8,698 bases of DNA from an uncultured Desulfobulbaceae bacterium. Its GTDB lineage: Bacteria > Desulfobacterota > Desulfobulbia > Desulfobulbales > Desulfobulbaceae. Position numbers and translations under genes: made by a program. Location of the stretch: contig CALZIH010000115.1 in assembly GCA_945787305.1 (NCBI GenBank), positions 15,026 through 23,723 of the forward strand, in the 5' to 3' direction. The notes below the pieces were generated by a model. That model ran no database searches. It was not told the origin of the DNA and worked only from the letters and a program-made list of their open reading frames with translations. Positions 1 through 6,632 of the stretch are shown here, one piece after another. Within the stretch, counting starts at the first letter, position 1. Every line of letters starts with the position of its first letter.

Positions 1-384
1 CATCTTATTGAAAGCTATTCCCACGGTATGCGACAGAAGCTGATCATGACCTCTGTCCTCATGCTTGACCAACCGCTGTTGATCATTGATGAACCGATGG
101 TTGGGCTTGACCCTAAGTCGGCCCGCATCGTCAAGGAACTTTTCAAACAAAAAGCCGCCGGAGGGACAGCTGTCTTTCTCTCCACACACTCCCTGGAGAT
201 AGCCGAAGAACTCTGCAACCGAATCGGCATCATTACCGAAGGCAAGCTCCGTATCGTCGGCACCATGGAAACATTGCGAAACAAGGCAGGCAAAAGTGAT
301 TCCGACCTGGAAGAAATTTTCCTTGAGCTGACAGGTGCCTGGGAGCTGCAGTCGGTTATCCAGGCACTTCAAGGTGTTTCATGA
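1..384 (+). CDS. ABC transporter ATP-binding protein, C-terminal part (5' end outside window)
   Basis: This is the C-terminal 127 residues of an ABC ATPase that would power the membrane partner encoded next. The reading frame is open from base 1, so the gene starts outside the window; the ATG at 28 is internal. Visible motifs, numbered from the first codon, are a divergent signature motif YSHGMRQK (6-13, in place of LSGGQ), Walker B LLIIDEP with the catalytic Glu at 31, the D-loop GLDP (35-38) and the H-loop STH with His 63. Walker A and the Q-loop lie upstream and cannot be checked. The order signature, Walker B, D-loop, H-loop is diagnostic of the family. SHGM-type signatures are common in ABC-2 exporters of the CcmA/NatA kind. 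The stop codon overlaps the permease start in an ATGA, which implies translational coupling. The substrate cannot be told from the sequence. Confidence 0.95.
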   Translation, partial: HLIESYSHGMRQKLIMTSVLMLDQPLLIIDEPMVGLDPKSARIVKELFKQKAAGGTAVFLSTHSLEIAEELCNRIGIITEGKLRIVGTMETLRNKAGKSDSDLEEIFLELTGAWELQSVIQALQGVS

Positions 385-2030
385 AAACCCTGTTTTTCCC
401 GCTGGCATGCAGTCTACGTAACCGTTTCCTGCCTGGTGGTCACCTGCCCCTGCGGACCGGGGCCATCCTCCTGTTCGGGCTGGCCCTTTTTGCAGCTCTT
501 TACCTTGTCAGTTTCAAGACCGTCAGCTACTTCCACCGGCAAAATGAACTGGGTATCATCCTCAGCCTGAAGATCTTTCAAATGGCATGGCTGATCATGT
601 TTACCATGCTTATTTTTTCCACCATGGTCTCCGGTATCTCAGCCCTATTCCTCTCCAATGACAACGAAATATTCTGTGCGGCCCCAGTCCCCCCCGAGCG
701 TCTGTACCTGATGCGCTTCGTTTCCACCATCCTCTACACCTCCTGGATGATGCTCATTTTTTCTCTGCCCGTCTTCGGCGCCTACGGTTCAGTATTCAAT
801 GCAGGTCATCTATACTGGCCGCTCATGGTTCTGTCCGTTCTGTCGACGGCTGCCATGGCAGGAGGAATCGGCCTGGCTCTCACCGTCCTGCTGGTCAATA
901 TCTTTCCGGCCCGGCGAACCAAGGATATCGTGGTGTACCTCTCCCTGCTTTTCGGCATCCTGCTCTATCTGGTCATCCGCCTGATTCGTCCCGAAGACCT
1001 TGCAGACCCGGAAAAATTCCCTGACTTTCTCGAATACCTCTCGGCCATGCAGACGCCAGCCGCGCCCCTCCTCCCCCCCTCATGGGCATCCAATATGCTC
1101 AGCAGCTATCTGCAGGAGGGACAAACCGACCTGCTGTTAACAGCCCTGCTTCTCCTGACGCCCTGTATTTTGTTTTTTGCCGGAGAACGTATCATGGGCC
1201 ACTGGTTCTTTTCAGGATTCTCAAAGGCGCAGGAATCCTTTGGCGGATTTCATCGCTTCAAAGAAAAACCCTACCACCCCTCACCCATGCGCTGGTTTTT
1301 CCGACGCGAACTCCACCTGTTTATGCGCGATTCTTCCGAATGGTCGCAACTCTTTTTAGTCGGAGCCTTGATCGTTGTTTACCTGTACAATTTCAAGGCC
1401 CTTCCCTTGGATCGCTCCCCAATGCCCCTGGAATACATCACCAACCTTGTCAGTTATGCCAATATTGGGCTAACCGGATTCCTGATTTCCTCACTTTCAG
1501 CCCGTTTCGTCTATCCGGCAATCGGCAGTGAAGGCAGTGGTTTTGACCTCATTCGAGCCTCCCCTCTTGGCACAGGTCGCTACATGCTGTATAAATACAC
1601 TTTCTATGTGATTCCGTTTTCATGCCTGGCCCTGGTTTTATTGATCGTCAGTAACCACCTCCTGCAGATCAAAGGGCCCATGGTATGGATCTCCGTCTGC
1701 ACGGGACTGATCATTACCTGGAGCGTAGTGGCCCTGGCTCTTGGTTTCGGTGCGATGTATGCTGATTTTAAAGCGGAAAACCGGGCAGCAGTGCTCGGCG
1801 GATTTGGGGCAATCCTGTTTCTATTTTCAGCACTGACCCTGGAACTTGCCATCATAGGTATAGGCAGTGTTCCTGCCTATCGGTTGGTCCGTAGCTTTGT
1901 CAAGACTGGAGAGGCACCGCTTATACTTACAGCCGGCTCTTTGCTCATGCTTACGGTGATGGTATTTGTGGCCCTGCTTGCAGCGCTGCTGAGTATAAAA
2001 AAAGGGATAATCAACCTGGAATCAGGTTGA
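381..2030 (+). CDS. ABC-2-like exporter permease, about 12 membrane helices
   Basis: This is an integral inner-membrane protein of 549 residues, presumably the transmembrane half of the transporter whose ATPase precedes it. By eye, hydrophobic segments lie near residues 27-45, 66-91, 115-134, 146-172, 184-202, 250-267, 322-338, 360-380, 408-427, 437-461, 470-495 and 514-538. Two runs of six are separated by a polar stretch (about 270-320, rich in Phe, Arg and His), which suggests an internally duplicated or fused permease. After the second helix comes a loop with SNDNEIFCAAPVPPERLY (92-109), resembling the conserved region of the putative ABC exporter permeases (Pfam ABC_tran_2/PF16949, from memory). 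The start is fixed by the ATGA overlap with the ATPase stop and an AAGGTG four bases upstream. The cargo is unknown. There is no periplasmic domain of the MacB/FtsX type. Confidence 0.85.
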   Translation: MKTLFFPLACSLRNRFLPGGHLPLRTGAILLFGLALFAALYLVSFKTVSYFHRQNELGIILSLKIFQMAWLIMFTMLIFSTMVSGISALFLSNDNEIFCAAPVPPERLYLMRFVSTILYTSWMMLIFSLPVFGAYGSVFNAGHLYWPLMVLSVLSTAAMAGGIGLALTVLLVNIFPARRTKDIVVYLSLLFGILLYLVIRLIRPEDLADPEKFPDFLEYLSAMQTPAAPLLPPSWASNMLSSYLQEGQTDLLLTALLLLTPCILFFAGERIMGHWFFSGFSKAQESFGGFHRFKEKPYHPSPMRWFFRRELHLFMRDSSEWSQLFLVGALIVVYLYNFKALPLDRSPMPLEYITNLVSYANIGLTGFLISSLSARFVYPAIGSEGSGFDLIRASPLGTGRYMLYKYTFYVIPFSCLALVLLIVSNHLLQIKGPMVWISVCTGLIITWSVVALALGFGAMYADFKAENRAAVLGGFGAILFLFSALTLELAIIGIGSVPAYRLVRSFVKTGEAPLILTAGSLLMLTVMVFVALLAALLSIKKGIINLESG

Positions 2031-2052
2031 TAGCACTGAGAGAAAGGGCTCT

Positions 2053-2271
2053 ATGCGTAGGGGATTTTACCTGATACTTGGCTTTACCTTCCCAGGCTTC
2101 TGGGCGTTTCACGCCAGTGGCCTGCTGTCCTGGCTCTATAGTCCTCTACAAAACCTTTTTGGCATCGAGACCACCGGCTGGCTCTCATTTTTCACCGCCA
2201 GCCTGCTCTATATTTTCCTGACCGTGATCTTTGAACTATTCACCAGGGCCTGGAAAAACGTTCACCCCTGA
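2053..2271 (+). CDS. Small two-helix membrane protein, unknown function
   Basis: This encodes a 72-residue protein that I do not recognise. Two hydrophobic segments (about 5-27 and 43-63) are joined by a short loop containing PLQNLFGIETTG. Arg 2, Arg 3 and the C-terminal RAWKN suggest both ends face the cytoplasm by the positive-inside rule. An AGAAAGG lies just upstream of the ATG at 2053, and the gene begins 22 bases after the permease stop on the same strand, so it is probably the third gene of the ABC operon. It could be a small accessory subunit, but that is context only. Its last 10 bases overlap the 3' end of the convergent reductase gene. Shadow translation is unlikely because no other gene covers 2053-2261 on either strand. 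Confidence 0.65.
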   Translation: MRRGFYLILGFTFPGFWAFHASGLLSWLYSPLQNLFGIETTGWLSFFTASLLYIFLTVIFELFTRAWKNVHP

Positions 2272-3014
2272 ATGGCGTAGCCGCCGTCCACAACCAGGGT
2301 TTGCCCGCTTATCATCGAAGAAAGGTCACTGCAGAGAAAAAGAGCCAGATCAGCCACATCCTCCGGTGTAGTCAGGCGGCCAAGGGGTGTACGGCGCAGA
2401 GATTCGCTGATGATTTCATCTCGATTAGGAAACTTTTTCAACGCATCGGTATCCACCACCCCTGCAGAGATGGTATTGACCGTGATATCTTCGGGGCCCA
2501 GTTCAACAGCAAGATGACGAACAAGTGATTCCAACGCCGCTTTGGATGATCCTACCACGGTATAATTTGGAACAGCCCGCACGGCACCCAGACTGGAAAC
2601 GGCCATAATCCGACCACCTTTTTCCATCATTGGTACTGCTTGTTGACTTAGACTTAACAATGCACGGGCATTGATATCCATTGCCCAGTCCCAATGGCGG
2701 GTTGTTAACTCCATAGCCGGCTTCAACACCCCGGATGCAGCATTGGAGACCAGGATATCTAGATGCGCATGCCGTTCCCGAATCTGGGCAAACATTCGCT
2801 CAACGTCTTCGCCCTTTGCCACATTAGCCTTCACGGCAAGGCAGCGTACCCCCAACTCTTCAATGGCCGCCACGGTTTCTTCCGCATCCCGCCGATGACG
2901 AACATAATTGACTATAATATCCACACCGCCCTGGGCAAGCCGTAAGGCAATGGCCCGACCTATCCCTCGAGAACCGCCTGTAATTAAAGCTACTTTCCCT
3001 TGCAATTTAAACAT
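2262..3014 (-). CDS. fabL: Enoyl-[acyl-carrier-protein] reductase, FabL type (SDR family)
   Basis: This is a 250-residue short-chain dehydrogenase predicted to reduce the trans-2 double bond of enoyl-ACP with NADPH, the last step of each fatty-acid elongation round, in the cytoplasm. The Rossmann motif TGGSRGIG is at 12-19. A basic patch after the second strand (NYVRHRR, 36-42) fits NADPH. The NAASG motif is at 91-95, and HWDWAMDINA (107-116) matches remembered Bacillus subtilis FabL closely. The catalytic Tyr 151 and Lys 158 are in YTVVGSSK, a Y-x6-K spacing typical of enoyl reductases rather than the Y-x3-K of FabG ketoreductases. DTDALKKFPNR (188-198) is also FabL-like. The ATG at 3014 has only a weak AAGG upstream. 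A promoter-like pair lies just after the DUF362 stop. FabL proteins are known to be comparatively insensitive to triclosan; whether this one is cannot be read from the sequence. Confidence 0.85.
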   Translation of the reverse strand: MFKLQGKVALITGGSRGIGRAIALRLAQGGVDIIVNYVRHRRDAEETVAAIEELGVRCLAVKANVAKGEDVERMFAQIRERHAHLDILVSNAASGVLKPAMELTTRHWDWAMDINARALLSLSQQAVPMMEKGGRIMAVSSLGAVRAVPNYTVVGSSKAALESLVRHLAVELGPEDITVNTISAGVVDTDALKKFPNRDEIISESLRRTPLGRLTTPEDVADLALFLCSDLSSMISGQTLVVDGGYAIQG

Positions 3015-3078
3015 GTTTTAACCTTAAACCGAACAAACCGACTAATTTTCATTTTAAACCTAAATCCTAAATCTTTAA

Positions 3079-3107
3079 AATTTACAATGCCTCTAACTGG
3101 TTTGCAA
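3079..3107 (-). promoter_or_regulatory. Possible sigma-70-like promoter for the FabL-type gene
   Basis: On the minus strand, TTGCAA (3102-3107) and TAAATT (3079-3084) are separated by exactly 17 bases, each matching four of six consensus positions. It sits in the 101-base AT-rich gap between the DUF362 stop and the reductase start. A start site near 3072 would leave a leader of roughly 57 bases. Downstream lies a tandem seven-base repeat (CCTAAAT twice, 3059-3072 on the plus strand) that could be part of an operator. This rests on motif matching by eye only. Confidence 0.35.
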
Positions 3108-3115
3108 GAAATTGC

Positions 3116-4060
3116 TTACTTGTTATTTATTTTACGAAACATCAGCTTTCGGAGCAGTGAACTTCGGAGAAAAACAAAAGGATTAAAGCGGATAGGACTG
3201 AGTCGCTCAGGAACGAGGAAATCATTGACTTGCATTTCACTTGCCGTGGCAAGAGGAAAGGAGAGGTATTCTGAGGATGTACCAGCTATCTGCGCATGGA
3301 TTGCAGCCCGGTGAAGAGAGGAGCGTTCTGCAGAGACACCCAAAATGGAAAGAAGGGCTGCATCAACAGCCACGGGATTTGTTCCTGCTGCAATGATCTG
3401 CAGCGGATAAGGCTTTCCGTTAATGGGCCCGGTTACGTGCATGGCACGTATCCCGTCAACCAGGGTCATGCTCTCCGGCAAGACAGAGAGCAACTCGACA
3501 AGTAAATCTGAAAAACGACCGGAATCACCGCCATGAACCATATGCCACCAGGGCTTCTGCAGACCGGTCAAGCAACCGAAAAAATTTTTCACAGCCAACG
3601 TTACCCGCATCTGGGCATGGGCCTTGACTCTAGGTAGATTAACCAGCAGGTCGCAATCGAGAGCATCCACCGCCATGTCGGCCTCGACGCCGGAAGCCAG
3701 GCTAAGCTTTCGACTTGAGGAAAAGTCGCTTATTTCAACCCCGAGAAACCGTATGTCCTCGACCACTCCAAGTCGAGTCAAAACACTGGTAGCCGAGCCA
3801 AAGGCCGGAGAATCGCCAATGATTACCTGAGCGCCATTATCTATAAACCAGCGGCTAACAGCAAGAGTAAATTCCGCCTCTGTGCAGGCAAGCGGCCCTT
3901 TCTTTGCACTGATCAAGTTTGGCTTAACCATGACCCGAAGTCCGGCCATTGTTCCCGGCCTCCCGATAGCGGAAATCAGATGATCAATGCTTTCGGCCAG
4001 GGAAGAGGGAGCGTAATCAGGGCATCGAGTAAGCCCTACCGTTGTTGAGTCAAGCCGCAT
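3116..4060 (-). CDS. DUF362 domain protein, no ferredoxin tail
   Basis: This is a 314-residue protein of the DUF362 family, whose biochemical role is unsettled. Recognisable conserved blocks are VKPNLIS (45-51), a GDSPAFG block after a glycine-containing strand (82-88), NLPRVKAH (141-148), the KNFFGC motif (158-163), and a C-terminal part with TNPVAVDAALLSILG (about 233-247). Many family members carry a C-terminal 4Fe-4S ferredoxin-like segment with CxxCxxC. None is present here; the C-terminus is short and basic (FLRSSLLRKLMFRKINNK). No signal peptide is visible, so it is probably cytoplasmic. The ATG at 4060 is the first possible start after an in-frame TAA, and no Shine-Dalgarno is visible, so leaderless or weak initiation is possible. 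It precedes the FabL-type gene on the same strand at 101 bases, so any functional link is only suggested. Confidence 0.8.
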   Translation of the reverse strand: MRLDSTTVGLTRCPDYAPSSLAESIDHLISAIGRPGTMAGLRVMVKPNLISAKKGPLACTEAEFTLAVSRWFIDNGAQVIIGDSPAFGSATSVLTRLGVVEDIRFLGVEISDFSSSRKLSLASGVEADMAVDALDCDLLVNLPRVKAHAQMRVTLAVKNFFGCLTGLQKPWWHMVHGGDSGRFSDLLVELLSVLPESMTLVDGIRAMHVTGPINGKPYPLQIIAAGTNPVAVDAALLSILGVSAERSSLHRAAIHAQIAGTSSEYLSFPLATASEMQVNDFLVPERLSPIRFNPFVFLRSSLLRKLMFRKINNK

Positions 4061-4197
4061 AACAAAACATAATGTGAAAGATTTTAATTATGCCCTGGCC
4101 ACCGGAACCTGGTCCGCCATAGTGATGCAGAGCAACCTGTATAAATGAATATCGAAGAGCATTTTGACGGTGGACATGGTTCCGCAGCAGATCGAAC

Positions 4198-4234
4198 AAA
4201 AAAACCGGTTCAACCACAATGGCTGAACCGGTTT
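4198..4234 (-). terminator. Strong intrinsic terminator hairpin (minus strand)
   Basis: AAACCGGTTCA (4202-4212) and TGAACCGGTTT (4224-4234) form a perfect 11-bp stem. After one A/C mismatch it extends by three more pairs (CCA/TGG) around a CAA loop. Read on the minus strand it is followed by seven T residues (complement of 4198-4204), the classic rho-independent form. On the plus strand there is only TTTATAA, so it is mainly directional. It stands about 385 bases after the aconitase stop and before the DUF362 gene, insulating the two minus-strand units. Confidence 0.7.
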
Positions 4235-4249
4235 ATAAGGAGAGAAGAG

Positions 4250-4330
4250 ATGAAGATCACTATAAATAAAGCAGATATCATGCCAAACTATAAAAATAAA
4301 CAACAAGCTATAAATCACGTATTATTTTAA
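4250..4330 (+). CDS. Possible 26-residue micro-ORF with ideal ribosome binding site
   Basis: An AAGGAG (4237-4242) stands seven bases before an ATG at 4250 that opens a 26-codon frame, MKITINKADIMPNYKNKQQA followed by INHVLF and a TAA. The peptide is hydrophilic and rich in Lys, Asn and Gln, with no membrane segment or known motif. It starts 15 bases after the terminator-like palindrome. The same frame is open back to an ATG at 4145, which has no Shine-Dalgarno. The purine-rich AGGAGAGAAGAGA could be a chance SD in AT-rich spacer. I do not recognise the peptide and give it low weight. Confidence 0.2.
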   Translation: MKITINKADIMPNYKNKQQAINHVLF

Positions 4331-4473
4331 TATTTTAGATGTATTTTCCAAAAAATACTCTTCTCCCTTCGCAACAGTAAAAGTACAATATTTTTTACCT
4401 CTAAAGCCGGTTAACTTAGGTAACAATACGGATACATTTGCAATTACCGAAAGTTATACCACAGTATAAAATT

Positions 4474-4574
4474 GATGGACTCGTAAAAAGTCTAAAACGC
4501 TATTTGCACTATACGGAAATACGGTAAGTTACAACATTTCCGCCGTCGGTGGCGAGACTTTTTACGACACCGAC
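4474..4574. mobile_element. MITE-like inverted-repeat element, about 101 bp
   Basis: The 13-base arms TCGTAAAAAGTCT (4481-4493) and AGACTTTTTACGA (4555-4567) are perfect inverted repeats. They extend outward imperfectly (GATGG at 4474-4478 against CCGAC at 4570-4574). Inside, CGGAAAT (4514-4520) pairs with ATTTCCG (4536-4542). At the right end GTCGGTG (4545-4551) pairs with CACCGAC (4568-4574). The six-base AAAATT directly flanks both sides (4468-4473 and 4575-4580), as expected of a target duplication, although it is AT-rich and could be chance. No ORF lies inside, so any movement would need a transposase in trans. From memory, GACTCGTAAAAAGTC-like ends recur in deltaproteobacterial genomes; I could not verify this here. 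Confidence 0.5.
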
Positions 4575-4587
4575 AAAATTCAAAATA

Positions 4588-4605
4588 GAAATACTCCTGT
4601 ATTTC
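4588..4605 (-). terminator. Weak hairpin just behind the aconitase stop
   Basis: GAAATAC (4588-4594) and GTATTTC (4599-4605) form a perfect 7-bp stem with a four-base loop, 13 bases past the aconitase stop. On the minus strand the hairpin is followed by TATTTTGAATTTTG, T-rich but interrupted. The stem is AT-rich, so it may attenuate or protect the mRNA end rather than terminate fully; the hairpin at 4198-4234 is the stronger terminator. Confidence 0.4.
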
Positions 4606-4618
4606 AAGGTAAGTACGT

Positions 4619-6550
4619 CTACGCACTCCGCGCCCAGTTCAATAGGCCGCCGGCAACTAAAATGCGTCTATGACGCTCGGAAAGATCAACAACCGCCTCT
4701 ATCGGAGTGCCGTTCACCTCAACCGTTACCCTGTCATTACCATCCAACAAGGCCTGCCTGATTCCGGTAATGACAAGTTCTGCCCCCGGCTCTACCTTTT
4801 CATAATCAGCGGGATCAGCAAAGGTTAACGGTAATATACCGAAATTGATGAGATTCGCTTTATGGATACGGGCAAAACTTTTGACCAGCTTAACCTGGAC
4901 ACCAAGGTAGCGGGGGGCGAGCGCTGCATGTTCTCTGCTTGAGCCCTGTCCATAATTATCTCCGCCAACCACAGCCCCAAAATGCCCGGCCGAAGACGCC
5001 GCTTTCATTTCACCGGCAAACTTCTCGGAGACGGAATTAAATACAAATTCGCTAATGGCCGGAATGTTGCTACGCAAAGGCAGAATCTTAGCCCCGGCCG
5101 GCATGATATGGTCGGTGGTGATATTATCTGCGACTTTAAGCACCACCTTACCCTTCCAGGTCTCCGGCATCGGCTCAAAATCGGGAAAAGGGGCAATATT
5201 GGGGCCGCGTACGATTTCAACCTCGCTGTTCTCCGGCCATGGCTCCTCGATTCGCTCATCACCGGGCAGATATTTTTCCGGCAAAGTAAAGCCAGGGTAG
5301 TCGCCCAACTCCCGCGGATCGGTAATGCACCCCTTGATAGCCGAAGCTACGGCGACCTCTGGACTGCACAGGTAGACCTGGTCGCCCTGGTTACCGCTGC
5401 GACCTGGGAAATTGCGGGAAAAGGTCCGCAATGAAATCATGGATGTCGGCGGCGCCTGCCCCATTCCGATGCAACCGAGACAACCGGATTGATGCACTCG
5501 GGCACCTGCGGTGAGCAAAGGAAGAAGGTTTCCTTCGGCCGTCAGGTTTTCCAGGGCCTGCCGACTGCCGGGATTGACCTCAAAACTCACCTCCCGGCTC
5601 ACTTCACGACCTTTTAAAATGCTGGCCACCGCTGTCAGATCACGCAGAGAGGAATTCGTACAGGAACCGACCAGCACCTGGGCCACGGGTCGACCGGCCA
5701 CCTCACTGACCTTAACCACATTATCAGGCGAGGACGGACAGGCAATCATGGGCTCCAGGGTTGACATATCAATTTCCAATACCGCATCATATTCGGCATC
5801 TTCGTCGGCAACCAACTCTGCCCACTGATCTTCCCTCCCCTGGGCGGCAAGAAATTGCCTGGTATTCTCGTCAGACGGAAAGACTGAAGTGGTTGCGCCA
5901 AGCTCTGCACCAAAGTTGGTAATAGTTGCCCGGTCGGTCACACTCAGTGTCGCCACCCCTGGACCAAAATATTCCATGATATAGCCGACGCCGCCCTTTA
6001 CCGTCAATTGCCGCAGCACTTCCAGTAACACATCACGCGCAGCAACCCAAGGCTGTAGTTTACCGGTCAGCTTTATACCGTAGATCTTGGGCATAACCAG
6101 GTAAAACGGTTTACCGGCCATGGCCATGGCGACATCAAGACCGCCTGCCCCCATGGCGATCATGCCCAGACCACCACCAGTGGGAGTATGGGAATCAGAA
6201 CCAAGCAAGGTTTTTCCAGGTGCACCAAAACGTTCAAGGTGTACCTGGTGACATATCCCATTACCCGGCGGTGAAAAGTAGAGACCGAACTTGCGGGCCA
6301 CTCCCTGTAGAAACACATGGTCATCTGCATTTTTAAAATCCGATTGCACCAGATTATGGTCCACATAGCTGACCGACAACTCGGTTTTGACCCTTGGTAT
6401 GCCGATGGCCTCAAACTCAAGATAGGCCATAGTCCCTGTGGCATCCTGGGTCAAGGTCTGGTCTATACGCAGACCTATCTCTTCTCCCTTTTTCAGCTCA
6501 CCTTCAACCAGGTGTGCCGCAAATATTTTCTCAGCAACTGTCTTGCCCAT
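4619..6550 (-). CDS. Aconitate hydratase (aconitase), about 643-residue type
   Basis: This [4Fe-4S] enzyme interconverts citrate and isocitrate through cis-aconitate in the cytoplasm. Its 643 residues match the compact Aquifex-type aconitase group (TIGR01342, from memory), not the roughly 890-residue AcnA. Cluster ligands are Cys 297 (VGSCTNSS) and Cys 357 and Cys 360 (GCLGC). Substrate and catalytic motifs include GSDSHTPTGGG (117-127), SRNFPGRSG (378-386), the swivel-domain TTDHIMPAG (478-486) and GQGSSREHA (535-542) with the catalytic Ser. All domains are present and uninterrupted. The start at 6550 is chosen because AAAGGAG stands five bases upstream and the protein then begins MGKTVAEKI, as in relatives. 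The frame is open to a TTG at 6721, but that extension lacks a ribosome site and overlaps the upstream gene. It lies 82 bases behind the dehydrogenase gene on the same strand, probably as one transcript. A related hydro-lyase such as homoaconitase is less likely. Confidence 0.93.
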   Translation of the reverse strand: MGKTVAEKIFAAHLVEGELKKGEEIGLRIDQTLTQDATGTMAYLEFEAIGIPRVKTELSVSYVDHNLVQSDFKNADDHVFLQGVARKFGLYFSPPGNGICHQVHLERFGAPGKTLLGSDSHTPTGGGLGMIAMGAGGLDVAMAMAGKPFYLVMPKIYGIKLTGKLQPWVAARDVLLEVLRQLTVKGGVGYIMEYFGPGVATLSVTDRATITNFGAELGATTSVFPSDENTRQFLAAQGREDQWAELVADEDAEYDAVLEIDMSTLEPMIACPSSPDNVVKVSEVAGRPVAQVLVGSCTNSSLRDLTAVASILKGREVSREVSFEVNPGSRQALENLTAEGNLLPLLTAGARVHQSGCLGCIGMGQAPPTSMISLRTFSRNFPGRSGNQGDQVYLCSPEVAVASAIKGCITDPRELGDYPGFTLPEKYLPGDERIEEPWPENSEVEIVRGPNIAPFPDFEPMPETWKGKVVLKVADNITTDHIMPAGAKILPLRSNIPAISEFVFNSVSEKFAGEMKAASSAGHFGAVVGGDNYGQGSSREHAALAPRYLGVQVKLVKSFARIHKANLINFGILPLTFADPADYEKVEPGAELVITGIRQALLDGNDRVTVEVNGTPIEAVVDLSERHRRILVAGGLLNWARSA

Positions 6551-6555
6551 GTTTT

Positions 6556-6562
6556 CTCCTTT
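6556..6562 (-). promoter_or_regulatory. Ribosome binding site fixing the aconitase start
   Basis: The minus strand reads AAAGGAG, then five bases (AAAAC), then ATG at 6550. This near-perfect Shine-Dalgarno decides against the longer frame beginning at 6721. Confidence 0.85.
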
Positions 6563-6632
6563 ACCTTGAAAAAGGGCCCGGACCAGGAACGAACTCTTCC
6601 CCTCCCCGAAACTTGCCCTCTGATCTTTATTG

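Larger units (their letters stand above)
4061..4618. other. AT-rich intergenic region with several inverted repeats
   Basis: This 558-base stretch lies between the DUF362 start and the aconitase stop. It holds a terminator-type hairpin (4198-4234), a possible 26-codon ORF (4250-4330), a weak hairpin GTATTTT/AAAATAC (4341-4347 with 4352-4358), a MITE-like element (4474-4574) and a hairpin behind the aconitase stop (4588-4605). Positions 4359-4467 hold nothing that I can name. No tRNA or other structured RNA is recognisable. The longer ORFs crossing it are mostly created by the palindrome and lack coding character. Confidence 0.6.

Noticed and set aside
1082..1531. A 149-codon plus-strand frame inside the permease gene
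   Set aside because: It lies wholly within the well-supported permease in another frame and shows low-complexity shadow composition.
4088..4318. Overlapping frames on both strands encoding similar PVQPxWLNRF peptides (4088-4318 minus, 4145-4330 plus)
   Set aside because: The similarity arises from the palindrome at 4202-4234 being read on both strands. No ribosome sites precede the long starts and composition is not coding-like.
4982..5434. A 150-codon plus-strand frame inside the aconitase gene
   Set aside because: It is antisense to highly conserved aconitase sequence and has no recognisable protein features; a shadow frame.
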